Of a stretch of 64,000 nucleotides of DNA, positions 7,281 through 16,542 are shown in pieces. Position 1 is the first letter of the stretch. Each line of letters opens with the position of its first letter. The notes beneath the pieces are model-generated. The model made no database searches. It was not told where the DNA came from and worked only from the letters and a program-made list of their open reading frames with translations. Source of the stretch: Sphingobium yanoikuyae (GTDB lineage: Bacteria > Pseudomonadota > Alphaproteobacteria > Sphingomonadales > Sphingomonadaceae); contig NZ_CP053023.1 in assembly GCF_013001025.1 (NCBI RefSeq), positions 62,001-126,000 of the forward strand, written 5' to 3'. The position numbers and the translations under genes are program-made.

Positions 7281-9722
7281 TCAACCGGCGGCCAGTCGGG
7301 CCTGCTCCCTCGCAAGAAGGCTTGGTGCATGGCCGGGGCGTCCGAAGAGATAGCCTTGGACCTGGTCGCATCCCTCAGCCACCAGCAGATCGACGTGCCC
7401 ACTGGTCTCAACCCCTTCGGCGAGCACAGGGACGCCAAGGCTGTGGCCCAGCGCGAGCACCGCCCTGATGATTGCTCTGGCCTGCGGCCGCTCTTCGGAC
7501 CCGATGACGAATGATTTGTCGATCTTGATCTTGTCGAAGGGGAACGAGTTGAGCGTATCGAGCGAGGAATAGCCGGTGCCGAAATCGTCGATGGCAATGG
7601 CGATCCCCATCGCCTTGAGTCTACGCAAAATATGCAAGGCGCGCGGCTTGTCGGCGATGATCGCGGTTTCAGTGATCTCCAGTTCGAGACGCCTTGGTGC
7701 GAGTCCGGTCTCCAGAAGGGTCTGGGCCACGCTCTCGGGCAGGCTCGCCTGGCTCAACTGCACGGCGGAGAGGTTGATGGCCACGGTCAGTCCGTCACCC
7801 CAGCGGGCCGCCTCCTCACAGGCTTGCCGCAGCACCCACTCGCCAAGCGCCAAGATCTCGCCGGTTTCTTCAGCAACGGGAATGAAGATGTCAGGGGGGA
7901 CCAGGCCGCGCTTTGGGTGGGTCCAGCGCAGCAGAGCTTCATAGCCGTTTACCCTGTCGTCCTTGAGCGAACGCTGCGGCTGGTAGAGGATCGTCATCTC
8001 ACCGCGCGCGGCGGCGCCCCGAAGATCGGCCGCGAGTTGCCGGCGTTCGCGCGCCTGCTCGTCCATGCCTTTTTCGTAATAGCAGATCCGCTCGCCTACC
8101 GTCCCTTTTGCCCGGTACATGGCCAGATCGGCATGATTGCACAGCTGTTCGCGATCCTGGCTGTCAGCCGGATAGGTTGCGATGCCAAGGCTCGCATGGA
8201 CGCTCAGATCGTGCGCATTGCCGGCATTGATCGCCGCCAGCCCGGTGCTCAGGCGCGTCACAAAGTCGGCAAGCTCATAATCTTCCCGGTACAGAATTGC
8301 GGCGGCGAATTCGTCGCCACCCAGCCGGGCGACATGTTCATTCTCGCGAACCGCGTCCTTGAGCGCTGCGGCGACCATCTTCAATGCTTGGTCTCCGGCT
8401 GAATGGCCGCGGCTGTCGTTGATATCCTTGAAATTGTCGAGGTCGACAACGACCAGTCCCAGGCGCGAACCGGCTCGCGCCGTAACGTCCAGATCGCGGT
8501 CGACGACATCGTTGAACCTACGCCGGTTGGGCAGGCCGGTCAGGCCATCATGCAGCGCCAGGTGCCGGATTCGTTCTTCCGAACGGCGCTGCTGGGTAAT
8601 ATCGTCAAAGGTGCTCACCCATCCGCCGTCGGGAAGCGCGCGCGAACGTACGCTCACCACCACGCCGGGATATTCCGAGATTGCGGGTGCGTCTCCTGAA
8701 GCGCTCAGGGCCTGGTTGAGGTTACGCTCGATTTCTGCTGCGCGCTGCTCGACCTCGGTAACGGGAAGATGGTTGGCAATGCCGGTGCGGATCACTTGTC
8801 CCACCGTCATTCCGCATTGGAGCGCATCGCTTCCAAGCCCGTATAGATCCAGGAAACGCTGGTTCCAGAGCAAAAGCCGACCGTCGCCGTCGTATAGGCA
8901 CAGGCCCTGGTGCATATTCTCAAGGGCTAGGTCGAGTTGGGCCTTCATGCCTTGGACGCGAAGCTGATTCTCGCGTTCCTGTCGGCGCAATTTGATGCCC
9001 GTCCGCCGGCTCGTGATCGCCGCCGCCGCGGTCAGAGCGATCGTGCAGGAGACCGCGAGAAATATCCAGAGCGACATGGCGCGGGGAGACATCATGCTGA
9101 GGGGGGAGAATTCGCCACGCGACGGGATCAGCGTGATCGCGGTCATGCCGGTAAAGTGAAGCAGGACGACGGCGGCGGTGATCAGACCAGCGGCCGCTGC
9201 GCCTTTGGCGAGCGATCTGCCGCGCAGCGCAAGGGGCAGCGCCAAGACTAGCGGGACGATTGCGAACACGGCCGAGGCCGCGACATAATCGGCCTTCCAG
9301 CGAATGAGCGCAGGCATTTCGAGCGCCGCCATGCCAAGGTAGTGCATGGCCGTGACGCCGCCGCCCATAACCGAAGCGGCAAGAAGCGAGCCGAGCCAGT
9401 GCGGCGCGCGTGTCGCAATGAAGAGGCCCGCTGTCGCGCCTGCCAGCACGACCAAGAGCGAGACCACGGTCTGTTGGACATGATAGCCCATGACGATGCC
9501 GGGATCGTAGCCCAGCATCGCGATGAAGTGCGTGGCCCAGATCCCAAGACCGGCAGTCAACCCCGCCATCGTCAGCCACAAGCTGCGCGAACCCGTGTCT
9601 GTCCAGGCCGCCTGGCGACACAGGCGAACGGTTGCTGCCGCCGTCAGGAGACAGACTATAGCCGCGAGGATGACCAAGGGCGCGTCATGTTGATCGCGCA
9701 GGCAAAAGAGAAAGGGGAACAT
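7281..9722 (-). CDS. MHYT-PAS-GGDEF-EAL cyclic-di-GMP protein
   Basis: 813 residues from the ATG at 9722. The N-terminal 215 residues form an integral-membrane MHYT sensor with repeated motifs (WATHFIAMLGYD, TAMHYLGM, HFTGM), proposed to sense O2, CO or NO through metal. A PAS domain (about 255-365) follows, then GGDEF (RLGGDEFAA) and EAL (YEALLRW, DDFGTGYSSL, LAEGVET) domains. GGDEF makes cyclic di-GMP and EAL hydrolyses it; both active sites look complete. The open frame runs on upstream to 10895, but that part is antisense to the dehydrogenase gene and is rejected. The two genes are divergent with about 180 bases between them. Confidence 0.9.
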   Translation of the reverse strand: MFPFLFCLRDQHDAPLVILAAIVCLLTAAATVRLCRQAAWTDTGSRSLWLTMAGLTAGLGIWATHFIAMLGYDPGIVMGYHVQQTVVSLLVVLAGATAGLFIATRAPHWLGSLLAASVMGGGVTAMHYLGMAALEMPALIRWKADYVAASAVFAIVPLVLALPLALRGRSLAKGAAAAGLITAAVVLLHFTGMTAITLIPSRGEFSPLSMMSPRAMSLWIFLAVSCTIALTAAAAITSRRTGIKLRRQERENQLRVQGMKAQLDLALENMHQGLCLYDGDGRLLLWNQRFLDLYGLGSDALQCGMTVGQVIRTGIANHLPVTEVEQRAAEIERNLNQALSASGDAPAISEYPGVVVSVRSRALPDGGWVSTFDDITQQRRSEERIRHLALHDGLTGLPNRRRFNDVVDRDLDVTARAGSRLGLVVVDLDNFKDINDSRGHSAGDQALKMVAAALKDAVRENEHVARLGGDEFAAAILYREDYELADFVTRLSTGLAAINAGNAHDLSVHASLGIATYPADSQDREQLCNHADLAMYRAKGTVGERICYYEKGMDEQARERRQLAADLRGAAARGEMTILYQPQRSLKDDRVNGYEALLRWTHPKRGLVPPDIFIPVAEETGEILALGEWVLRQACEEAARWGDGLTVAINLSAVQLSQASLPESVAQTLLETGLAPRRLELEITETAIIADKPRALHILRRLKAMGIAIAIDDFGTGYSSLDTLNSFPFDKIKIDKSFVIGSEERPQARAIIRAVLALGHSLGVPVLAEGVETSGHVDLLVAEGCDQVQGYLFGRPGHAPSLLAREQARLAAG

Positions 9723-9899
9723 CGCCAATCGAAACTGGAGGAATTTGAACCGTCCCCATTTCAGAAAGTGATTAACGGAGTTCCGCCTTTTGCGACAAAA
9801 TGCGTAAAATTCGAACGATACGCGCGAAAGGCTTTCCGCCGGCAGTGCGGTCGCCCATCCTCTTTGCTCTCGCGGACAGGTCCGCGCTCGGAGGCGGAC

Positions 9900-10919
9900 A
9901 TGCGCATCGCGATCTTTGGCACGCGGAAATACGACCGGCAGTTCCTGACCCAGGCGAACGCGGCCTATGGGTTCGATCTCGATTTCCTTGACGTTGCCTT
10001 GTCGCCCACGTCGGCGCAGCTCGCGCGCGGTTTTGACGTCGCCTGCATCTTTGTGAACGATATCGCCAACCGGCAGGTGCTCGAGATGTTGGCCGAAGGC
10101 GGGGTGGGTCTCGTCGCGTTGCGCTGCGCAGGCTATAACAATGTCGATCTCGTGGCGGCCGAGACGCTCGGTCTCGCCGTAGTGCGGATGCCGGGCTACT
10201 CGCCGCACGCGGTTTCCGAATTCACGATCGGTCTCCTGCTGGCGCTCGATCGCAAGATCCACCGCGCATGGTCCCGAGTTCGTGAGAACAATTTCGCGCT
10301 CGATGGCCTTGTCGGCCGTAACCTGCACGGACGTGTCGCCGGCGTCGTGGGAACGGGACAGATTGGCGGGCTTGTCGCTCGATCCTTGCGGGCTGGCTTC
10401 GGCTGTGAGGTCCTGGCCAGCGATCCTGTCGTTGACGAAGCGCTCGTCGCAATCGGCGTGCGCTATGTCGAGCGCGAGGACCTGCTTCGCGAAGCGGATA
10501 TTATCACCTTGCACTGCCCGCTCACGCCCGAGACCCGCCATCTGATCGATGGCAGCGTCCTGGCGACAGCGCGGCCCGATCTGGTTCTGGTCAATACCAG
10601 TCGCGGTGCGCCTATCGACAGTGCCGCGCTGATCGAGGCGCTCAAGGCGCGCCGGCTGGGCGGTGTTGCGCTCGATGTCTATGAGCAGGAGGCGGGCATC
10701 TTCTTCGACGATCTTTCCAGTGAGATCATCGACGACGACATCCTCCAGCGCCTGCTGACATTTCCCAATGTCCTGATGACGGGCCACCAGGCCTTCCTCA
10801 CCGAAGAAGCGCTGACAGCTATCGCTGAGACCACCTTGGAAAGCATCCGCGCTTATTCCGCCGGCGAGCCGCTGTGCCACCAGTTGCGCCATCAAGCCAC
10901 TCGGCCGGGGGCTGGATAA
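9900..10919 (+). CDS. D-2-hydroxyacid (D-lactate) dehydrogenase
   Basis: 339 residues. NAD-dependent enzyme of the D-lactate dehydrogenase branch: substrate-binding arginine region LRCAGYNNVD, Rossmann motif GVVGTGQIGG, LVNTSRG, catalytic DVYEQE glutamate and GHQAF histidine. It interconverts pyruvate and D-lactate, useful for redox balance when respiration is limited. GGAGG at 9890-9894 lies six bases before the ATG at 9900 and decides the start. It is divergent from the MHYT-GGDEF-EAL gene, whose MHYT sensor might respond to oxygen, so a shared control region is possible. Confidence 0.88.
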   Translation: MRIAIFGTRKYDRQFLTQANAAYGFDLDFLDVALSPTSAQLARGFDVACIFVNDIANRQVLEMLAEGGVGLVALRCAGYNNVDLVAAETLGLAVVRMPGYSPHAVSEFTIGLLLALDRKIHRAWSRVRENNFALDGLVGRNLHGRVAGVVGTGQIGGLVARSLRAGFGCEVLASDPVVDEALVAIGVRYVEREDLLREADIITLHCPLTPETRHLIDGSVLATARPDLVLVNTSRGAPIDSAALIEALKARRLGGVALDVYEQEAGIFFDDLSSEIIDDDILQRLLTFPNVLMTGHQAFLTEEALTAIAETTLESIRAYSAGEPLCHQLRHQATRPGAG

Positions 10920-10959
10920 GCGTGCGACGGCTCATTGTGTCCGGGATCCACCCCGTCCA

Positions 10960-10993
10960 CCTATGTCCGATAAATATGATTCTCGGACATAGG
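10960..10993. repeat. Perfect inverted repeat upstream of the recombinase
   Basis: CCTATGTCCGA at 10960-10970 and TCGGACATAGG at 10983-10993 are exact 11-base inverted repeats with a 12-base AT-rich spacer. The arrangement suits either a recombinase core site (two binding arms around a crossover region) or an operator for the gene starting at 11031. No second copy was noticed in the window. Confidence 0.7.
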
Positions 10994-11030
10994 ATTTACG
11001 CCGGGAGTGGGCTCTGCTAGGCTGATCGCG

Positions 11031-12032
11031 ATGGCACGCGACCTGCTTCCATTATCGATCAATCTTCCCGCCGATCTTCTCGCGGAAATTGGGGGTGCGC
11101 GCGAAACGCTGGCTGCTGCAAAGGCCAGCTCGACCCAAAAAGCGTATGCCAGCGACTGGGAACGCTTCTGCGCATTCTGCGATGCGCGCAACGTCGAGGC
11201 ATTGCCCGCCCACCCCGACATCGTCGCGCTTTTTGCCCATGTCGAGGCCGAAGCTGGTATTGCGCCCGTCACGATCGGACGCCGCGTTGCGGCGATCAAT
11301 CATCACCATAAAGAGGCTGACTTCGCTTCACCCACGGCGCGCGACGCGGCCGGCATCATTGCCCAGATGATGGCGGGCGTTCGCCGACGCTATGCGCGCA
11401 AGAAGGTCCAGAAGGCGCCGGCGGAGGCTGATGTCCTCAAGGCCATGCTCGCCACGATAAAGGGCAATGGTTTGCGAGCCGTTCGGGACCGCGCGATCCT
11501 GGCGATCGGCATGGCCGGAGCGTTCCGGCGTTCTGAGCTGGCCGCGATGCAGCTGGGCGATCTCGTCTTCACCGCCAAGGGCGTTCGCATTACCATCCCG
11601 AAATCGAAGCGCGATCAGGAAGCACTCGGACAAGTTGTGGCCATCCCCGAGGGCCGGGTGATACAGCCGATCCGGCTCTTGAAGGCCTGGATGTCCGTCG
11701 CCGCCCTCGACGGCGCTGATAGGAAGGCCGGCGAGGCACAGCAGGCGCCTCTTTTTCGGCGGCTGACCCGGTTGGACGGGCTTACCGATCAACCGATGAC
11801 CGACAAGACGGTCGCGCGGCTCGTCAAGGCCTGCGCGACTGCGGCAAGCCTCGATCCTGCCCTCTACTCAGGCCATTCACTTCGCGCGGGGTTTCTCACA
11901 GAGGCAGCATCCCAGCGCGCCAATCTCTTCAAGATGAAGGACCACAGCCGGCACAAGTCGCTCGATACGGTCGCGGATTATGTGCGCGACGCTGCGATGT
12001 TCGATGACCACGCGGGCGACAAGTTTCTGTAA
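11031..12032 (+). CDS. Tyrosine recombinase (phage-integrase family)
   Basis: 333 residues. The N-terminal SAM-like core-binding domain (about 25-110) is followed by a catalytic domain with all the expected residues: Arg in AGAFRRSELAAM, Lys in PKSKRD, GHSLRAGF (His-x-x-Arg), a second His in DHSRHKS, and the nucleophilic Tyr in VADYVRD. Such enzymes integrate elements or resolve multimers. A GTG at 11007 is possible, but the ATG at 11031 fits the family start. The palindrome at 10960-10993 is its likely target or operator. The stop is directly followed by the ATG of the GIY-YIG gene, so the two are co-translated. Confidence 0.9.
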   Translation: MARDLLPLSINLPADLLAEIGGARETLAAAKASSTQKAYASDWERFCAFCDARNVEALPAHPDIVALFAHVEAEAGIAPVTIGRRVAAINHHHKEADFASPTARDAAGIIAQMMAGVRRRYARKKVQKAPAEADVLKAMLATIKGNGLRAVRDRAILAIGMAGAFRRSELAAMQLGDLVFTAKGVRITIPKSKRDQEALGQVVAIPEGRVIQPIRLLKAWMSVAALDGADRKAGEAQQAPLFRRLTRLDGLTDQPMTDKTVARLVKACATAASLDPALYSGHSLRAGFLTEAASQRANLFKMKDHSRHKSLDTVADYVRDAAMFDDHAGDKFL

Positions 12033-12869
12033 ATGCTGCTGTTCACCGATCTTCTCGAAAAGGCCGGGCTTGACCCGGCCGATGTTCGCCTCCTGCGGCA
12101 CCAGACCAAGGCGTCGACGGGGCGCACGCCTTATGGCCTGTGGCGCGACGACCGACCGGCCTTCGAGGATTATCAGAGCGTCCAGACCGCCGGAAATCGG
12201 GCCAGCCTGGCCGCGCCGATCTGGGCGAGCTTTGTCGCGCCGCCGACAGGAGGCTCGTTGTTTGCCGGAATCTACACGGCGGAGCATATCGGCGCCGCGC
12301 CTCCAGGCTGGCTGGACCCGCTCCACCAAGTCGCCGGCGTCACCTTGACCGCCGATACGCTCGACCAATACCGCACGGCGCTCACCTCGCATCTGGAGCC
12401 CTATATCGGTCGGCTCTGGATTGAATGGGGCGCGGGCGCGCGCAAAGGGGTGCAGCGTCCCGACCGTCAGAACAAGCCGATCATCGAGCTCACGCGCGCA
12501 TTTCGTGAAGACGCCTTTCCCGGGTACACGCACTTCGTGACGAACGTATCGCAGGTGCAGAGCCTGCCGGCGACATGGGTGTCAGCGCTGCGGGCCGCAC
12601 GCGGAATTTACCTTCTCACCTCAGCCAAAACGAAAGAGCAATATGTAGGCTCGGCGACAGGTGAAGGCGGGTTTTTCGGCCGCTGGATGAATTACGCTCA
12701 GGACGGTCATGGTGGCAATCTTTGCCTGAAGAGCAGCGAGCCAGGCGACTATCAGGTCAGCATCTTGGAAGTCAGTGGATCGGCGGCGACTGTCGACGAG
12801 ATTCGGAGCATCGAGCAACTCTGGAAACGCAAGCTCCAAAGCCGCGAAATGGGACTCAATCGAAATTGA
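12033..12869 (+). CDS. GIY-YIG nuclease-domain protein
   Basis: 278 residues. The C-terminal 90 residues carry a GIY-YIG fold: GIYLLTSAKTKEQYVGSA (the two-strand GIY...YVG core), Arg in FFGRW, Glu in SIEQLWKRKL and a final LN. These are the catalytic positions of the family, so nuclease activity is expected. The N-terminal 180 residues (with GRTPYGLWRDDRP and PGWLDPLHQV) resemble a specificity domain seen in other stand-alone GIY-YIG proteins, but I cannot assign its target. The ATG abuts the recombinase stop (TAAATG), so a joint role in DNA processing or defence is likely. Confidence 0.75.
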   Translation: MLLFTDLLEKAGLDPADVRLLRHQTKASTGRTPYGLWRDDRPAFEDYQSVQTAGNRASLAAPIWASFVAPPTGGSLFAGIYTAEHIGAAPPGWLDPLHQVAGVTLTADTLDQYRTALTSHLEPYIGRLWIEWGAGARKGVQRPDRQNKPIIELTRAFREDAFPGYTHFVTNVSQVQSLPATWVSALRAARGIYLLTSAKTKEQYVGSATGEGGFFGRWMNYAQDGHGGNLCLKSSEPGDYQVSILEVSGSAATVDEIRSIEQLWKRKLQSREMGLNRN

Positions 12870-13219
12870 AGTTGCTGCCCGGCCATTGTGCTGCAAGCCA
12901 TGGCCGTTCTGAATCACCCCGTTCGTCTGGACGCTAATCGGTGGCGTGATCGACAAAGGGCGCAAGGCAACGGCAAGCCGATATCGTTGAGCATGGCGAG
13001 CGCTGAACCCCACCAGCGGGTCTGCCGCATCCGGATGGGAACCTGCGGCGCTGGTTTTACGTCATTAGGATATTCAAAACGCTTTGAAGTGATTTTATAC
13101 TGGTTAAGCCGAGGCAGAGCCTGGCCGCGTCGCGACAGCTGCGGGCCCTGGACACAGGACCCACGCAGACTGGCCGGCGGCAAGGTTCGCCCGCCAAACA
13201 GGTAATTGCGTGAAGAGCC
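12870..13219. other. Intergenic region upstream of rpoH
   Basis: The 350 bases contain no gene that I can support. An AT-rich segment at about 13065-13105 includes a TATACT hexamer at 13096-13101 that could be a -10 element for rpoH. The following leader (13125-13205) is GC-rich with several short inverted repeats, so a structured 5' leader for rpoH is possible but unproven. Confidence 0.4.
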
Positions 13220-14158
13220 ATGACAGACATTGCACTCAAGAACGCCGTTATTCCGGCGCCGGCCAGTGAGGATGGACTGAACCGGTATCTGGCGGAGATC
13301 AGGAAATTCCCGATCCTCTCGCCCGAAGACGAATATATGCTTGCCAAGCGCTTCAAGGAGCATGGCGATCCGGAAGCGGCCGCCAAGCTCGTGACCAGCC
13401 ACCTTCGCCTGGTTGCGAAGGCGGCAATGCGCTACCGGGGCTACGGCCTGCCTGTTGCCGACCTCATTGCGGAAGGCAATGTCGGCCTGATTCAGGGGGT
13501 CCGGCGATTCGACCCTGATCGCGGTTTTCGTCTTGCGACCTATGCGCTGTGGTGGATCAAGGCCTCGATCCAAGAATTCATCCTGCGCAGCTGGAGCATG
13601 GTCAAGCTCGGCACGACGGCCGCGCAAAAGCGCCTGTTCTTCAATCTCCGCCGGATCAAGAACTCCCTCCAGGCCTATGACGACACCGATCTGAAACCTG
13701 ATCAGGTCCGCCAGATCGCCGACACGCTCGGGGTCTCGGAAACCGAAGTCACCAGCATGAACCGGCGGATGATGCAGGGCGGCGACGCCTCGCTCAACGT
13801 GCCGCTCGGGGAAACGGGCGAGGATCAGTGGCAGGACCTGCTGACCGACGACAGTCCGCTCCAGGACGAGGCGCTTGCCGGCGCGCAGGAGCGCCAGCGC
13901 CGCCAGAACATGCTGTTCGAGGCGCTCGGCACGCTTTCCGACCGCGAGCGGGATATCCTGGTCCAGCGTCGTCTGATCGATGAACCCAAAACGCTCGAGG
14001 ATCTGAGCCTCGTCTATAAAGTGAGCCGTGAGCGCGTCCGCCAGATCGAGGTTCGGGCCTTCGAAAAGCTCAGCCGCGCCATGCACCGGATCGATGATGA
14101 GCAGCGCATCGCGAAACTGGGCGGACGCAGGGAGAACCAGGCACGCAAAGGCCATTGA
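13220..14158 (+). CDS. rpoH: RNA polymerase heat-shock sigma factor RpoH (sigma-32)
   Basis: 312 residues, slightly longer than the usual 285-300. Region 2 (NVGLIQGVRRFDPDRGFR, YALWWIKASIQEFIL) and region 4 (SDRERDIL, VSRERVRQIEVRAFEKL) are complete. QKRLFFNLRR is the RpoH box that separates sigma-32 from RpoD. RpoH directs polymerase to heat-shock promoters. The two Hsp20 genes and groESL in this window carry candidate promoters of that type (CTTGAA, 17-base spacing). A plasmid- or island-borne copy would be additional to the chromosomal one. Confidence 0.95.
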   Translation: MTDIALKNAVIPAPASEDGLNRYLAEIRKFPILSPEDEYMLAKRFKEHGDPEAAAKLVTSHLRLVAKAAMRYRGYGLPVADLIAEGNVGLIQGVRRFDPDRGFRLATYALWWIKASIQEFILRSWSMVKLGTTAAQKRLFFNLRRIKNSLQAYDDTDLKPDQVRQIADTLGVSETEVTSMNRRMMQGGDASLNVPLGETGEDQWQDLLTDDSPLQDEALAGAQERQRRQNMLFEALGTLSDRERDILVQRRLIDEPKTLEDLSLVYKVSRERVRQIEVRAFEKLSRAMHRIDDEQRIAKLGGRRENQARKGH

Positions 14159-14228
14159 CCGCGGGCGGATGCACAGAGGGTGCCACCCGCCTCACCTCCC
14201 CTCTCGGGCGCTTTGCCTGCCTCCGCCG

Positions 14229-16496
14229 CTAGTAGCGGGCCGATATCTCGATGCCCCAGGTGCGGGGCTCGGCCGGAATGAACGTCGGGTAGCCGAACGA
14301 GCCGCCGACATTCCCGGCGTCGAGCAGGTAGCGCCTGTCGGTAAGGTTGCGCACGAACCCGGCAATCTAGAGGCGGTCGCTCCACAGGCGCGCTCCCGCC
14401 CGAGCGTTGATCAGGGTCACTGCGGACTGGCTGATGGCCTCGCTATTGGGCAGTTCGAAATAGAGCTTGGAGCGGTAGGTGACGTTCGGCGCGGCAAAGA
14501 GGCTGACGACATCTGATACGGGGTGTTCGATCATCTATCCCTGCCGACGCCTGCCAGCGGGGCTGGAGCCGAAAGCGATCGCCAGCATAGATACCGTTGG
14601 CAGGCCGATCGTCGATCCGCGCGCCCGTGTAAGCCATGTTGCCAAAGAAGCGAACGCCCCGGACCGGACGCACGTCCAGTTCCGCCTCGACGCCCGCATT
14701 GCCCGCCGACCCGGCATTGTCGATGCGGACCGCGCCGCTCGAGACATCGATGACAGTGACCTGGAAGTTGCGATAGCGGTCATAATAGACCGAAACCGCG
14801 CCACTGATGGCGCCGCGCGCGATCTTCAGACCCGCCTCGTAGTTCCAGACCGTCTCGGCCGGGACGATCGACAGGTCGGGTACAGGCCCCGTCGCAGCCG
14901 AAAGCTGCACAGCGGGTGAGCGACGGCCTTGCGAGATGGTGGCGAACAGCGTGCTCGCGGGCGACAGATGATAGACCAGGCTGAAGCGCGGAAGGAGAGC
15001 GGTAAAGCTGCGCTTGGCGGTATAGGTGGCCCCGGCCGTGTCGACAAGTGGCAGCAGCGGGCGGCCGTAGAGCGGCGCATTGGGCTGCTGCGCGGTATAG
15101 CCCGAGCGCCGGTCCTCGATCAGCAGCCGAGCGCCGGCTAGAAACTCCAGACGCGGCGCTGCCTTCCAACTCACATCGCCGAACAGCGACCAGGTCGTAT
15201 TGCGGCCCGAGTTGCGGTACCAGCTCGAATAGGGAATGACGGTCGCCAGCCCTCGCGACAGAAGCGCGGTTGCCCGCGATGCAGTGACCTGGTTGTTCGC
15301 ATCGACACAGCCAAGCCCCGGGACCAGATTGGCGGTGCACTGCAGATAGGTGCCGACCTCGGTGGAGAAGGGGACTGTCTGCGATCCGTTTTCGATGAAA
15401 GCGTTCCAGCCGAAGATCGCCCGCCATTGAGCGTCACGATATGTGAAACGGCCTTCATGGCTTGCCTGCCAGCCTTTGGCCTGCTCGGCGAATTCCAGAT
15501 ACCATGCTGCCGACCCGTCGGCGTCGAGCACCTCGCGCGAATTGAACCGGCGATAGCCATTGGTCGTCGTGCAGGACCAGCCATCGGCGATGTTCGCGGT
15601 CACCGAGAGGTTCACATCATAGACGTGGCGGTCGATCCCGAGCTTATCGCCCCCGAGCACTGCCCCGGACGCTGGCGAGCCACCGAGATAGGCTGCCCCG
15701 AAGATACCTTGCGCCGCCGTCGAGCCAAGCCGCCGCGACAGGAAGGGCGTTCCGGAATTGCGCTGCCGGTCGTAGGTAAGAACGAGATTCGCGGAAAGAC
15801 TCTCCGTCGGCTGAAAATGGAGAGCGCCGCGCAGCCCGAGCTGGTCCTGCGCATAGAGATCATCCTGGCCCGGCGCGAGATTTGGGACGTAGCCATCGCG
15901 CTTCTTCCACTGCCCCGCGACGCGAGCGGAGATCCGCTCGGAACCGATGTTGATGAAGCCTTCCTCGCGCGGGGCGCCGAGATTGCCGATGGCGCTCGTG
16001 AGGCCGGCCGAGAAACCCGGCCGCGCAAGATTGGGGACCAGGCTGACCGCTCCGATCGTGGCGGCCGTGCCGAACAACGTCGCCTGCGGTCCCTTGGCAA
16101 CCTCGATCCGTGCAAGGTCGAAGAGGCCTTGATAGGCGCCGCGCGCGCGGGAGATGTCGACCCCGTTATAGTAGACACTGACGCGCGGCGGCTGCTGCGC
16201 GGCGCCATTGTCCGACGTGATGCCGCGGATCACGACACCGGGGCTATGCGGGCTTTGGATCTGGATATTGAGGCCCGGCACATAGGCCGAGAGTTCGCCG
16301 ATGTCCGTCACCCCGAGCTCGTGGAGGCGCGGCGCGGTCGCGACCGAAAGGGTGATCGGCACTCTAGGTCGCGCTGCTCGATCTTCTGCGCGGTGACGAT
16401 GATAGGGGCAGCCGCGGCGGTCTGCTCGGCGGCCCGCGCAAGGGCCGGAAAGCTCGACGAGACGAGGGCGATTGTAAGGGCGAGAAGGCGGCGCAT
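14229..16496 (-). pseudogene. TonB-dependent receptor, disrupted by three lesions
   Basis: Joined across frames this is an outer-membrane siderophore or carbohydrate receptor: signal peptide from MRRLLALTIALVSSSF, plug domain (IRGITSDNGAAQ, VYYNGVDISRARGAY) and a beta-barrel ending ISARY. The frame breaks near 16365, where one G seems to be lost between RDLE and PITLSV. It breaks again at the G run 14520-14523, where one base seems gained. A TAG (in RL-stop-IAGFVRN) then interrupts the last 46 codons near 14368. The longest intact stretch is 14443-16362. Three independent lesions argue for real decay rather than sequencing error. Confidence 0.85.
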
Positions 16497-16542
16497 GCTG
16501 TCTTTCAAAAATCGAAGTGGTTCCAGGGCCGGGTGCTGGCCT

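Noticed and set aside
7048..7371. 107-codon minus-strand frame overlapping the end of the EAL gene
   Set aside because: Arg/Pro-rich, overlaps a real gene on the same strand in another frame, and has no ribosome site.
9723..10895. Minus-strand extension of the MHYT-GGDEF-EAL frame up to 1204 residues
   Set aside because: This part is antisense to a clear D-lactate dehydrogenase with a good ribosome site, and its translation is low-complexity. The true start is near 9722.
12888..13205. 105-codon frame upstream of rpoH
   Set aside because: No ribosome site, no recognisable sequence, and composition typical of a random open frame.
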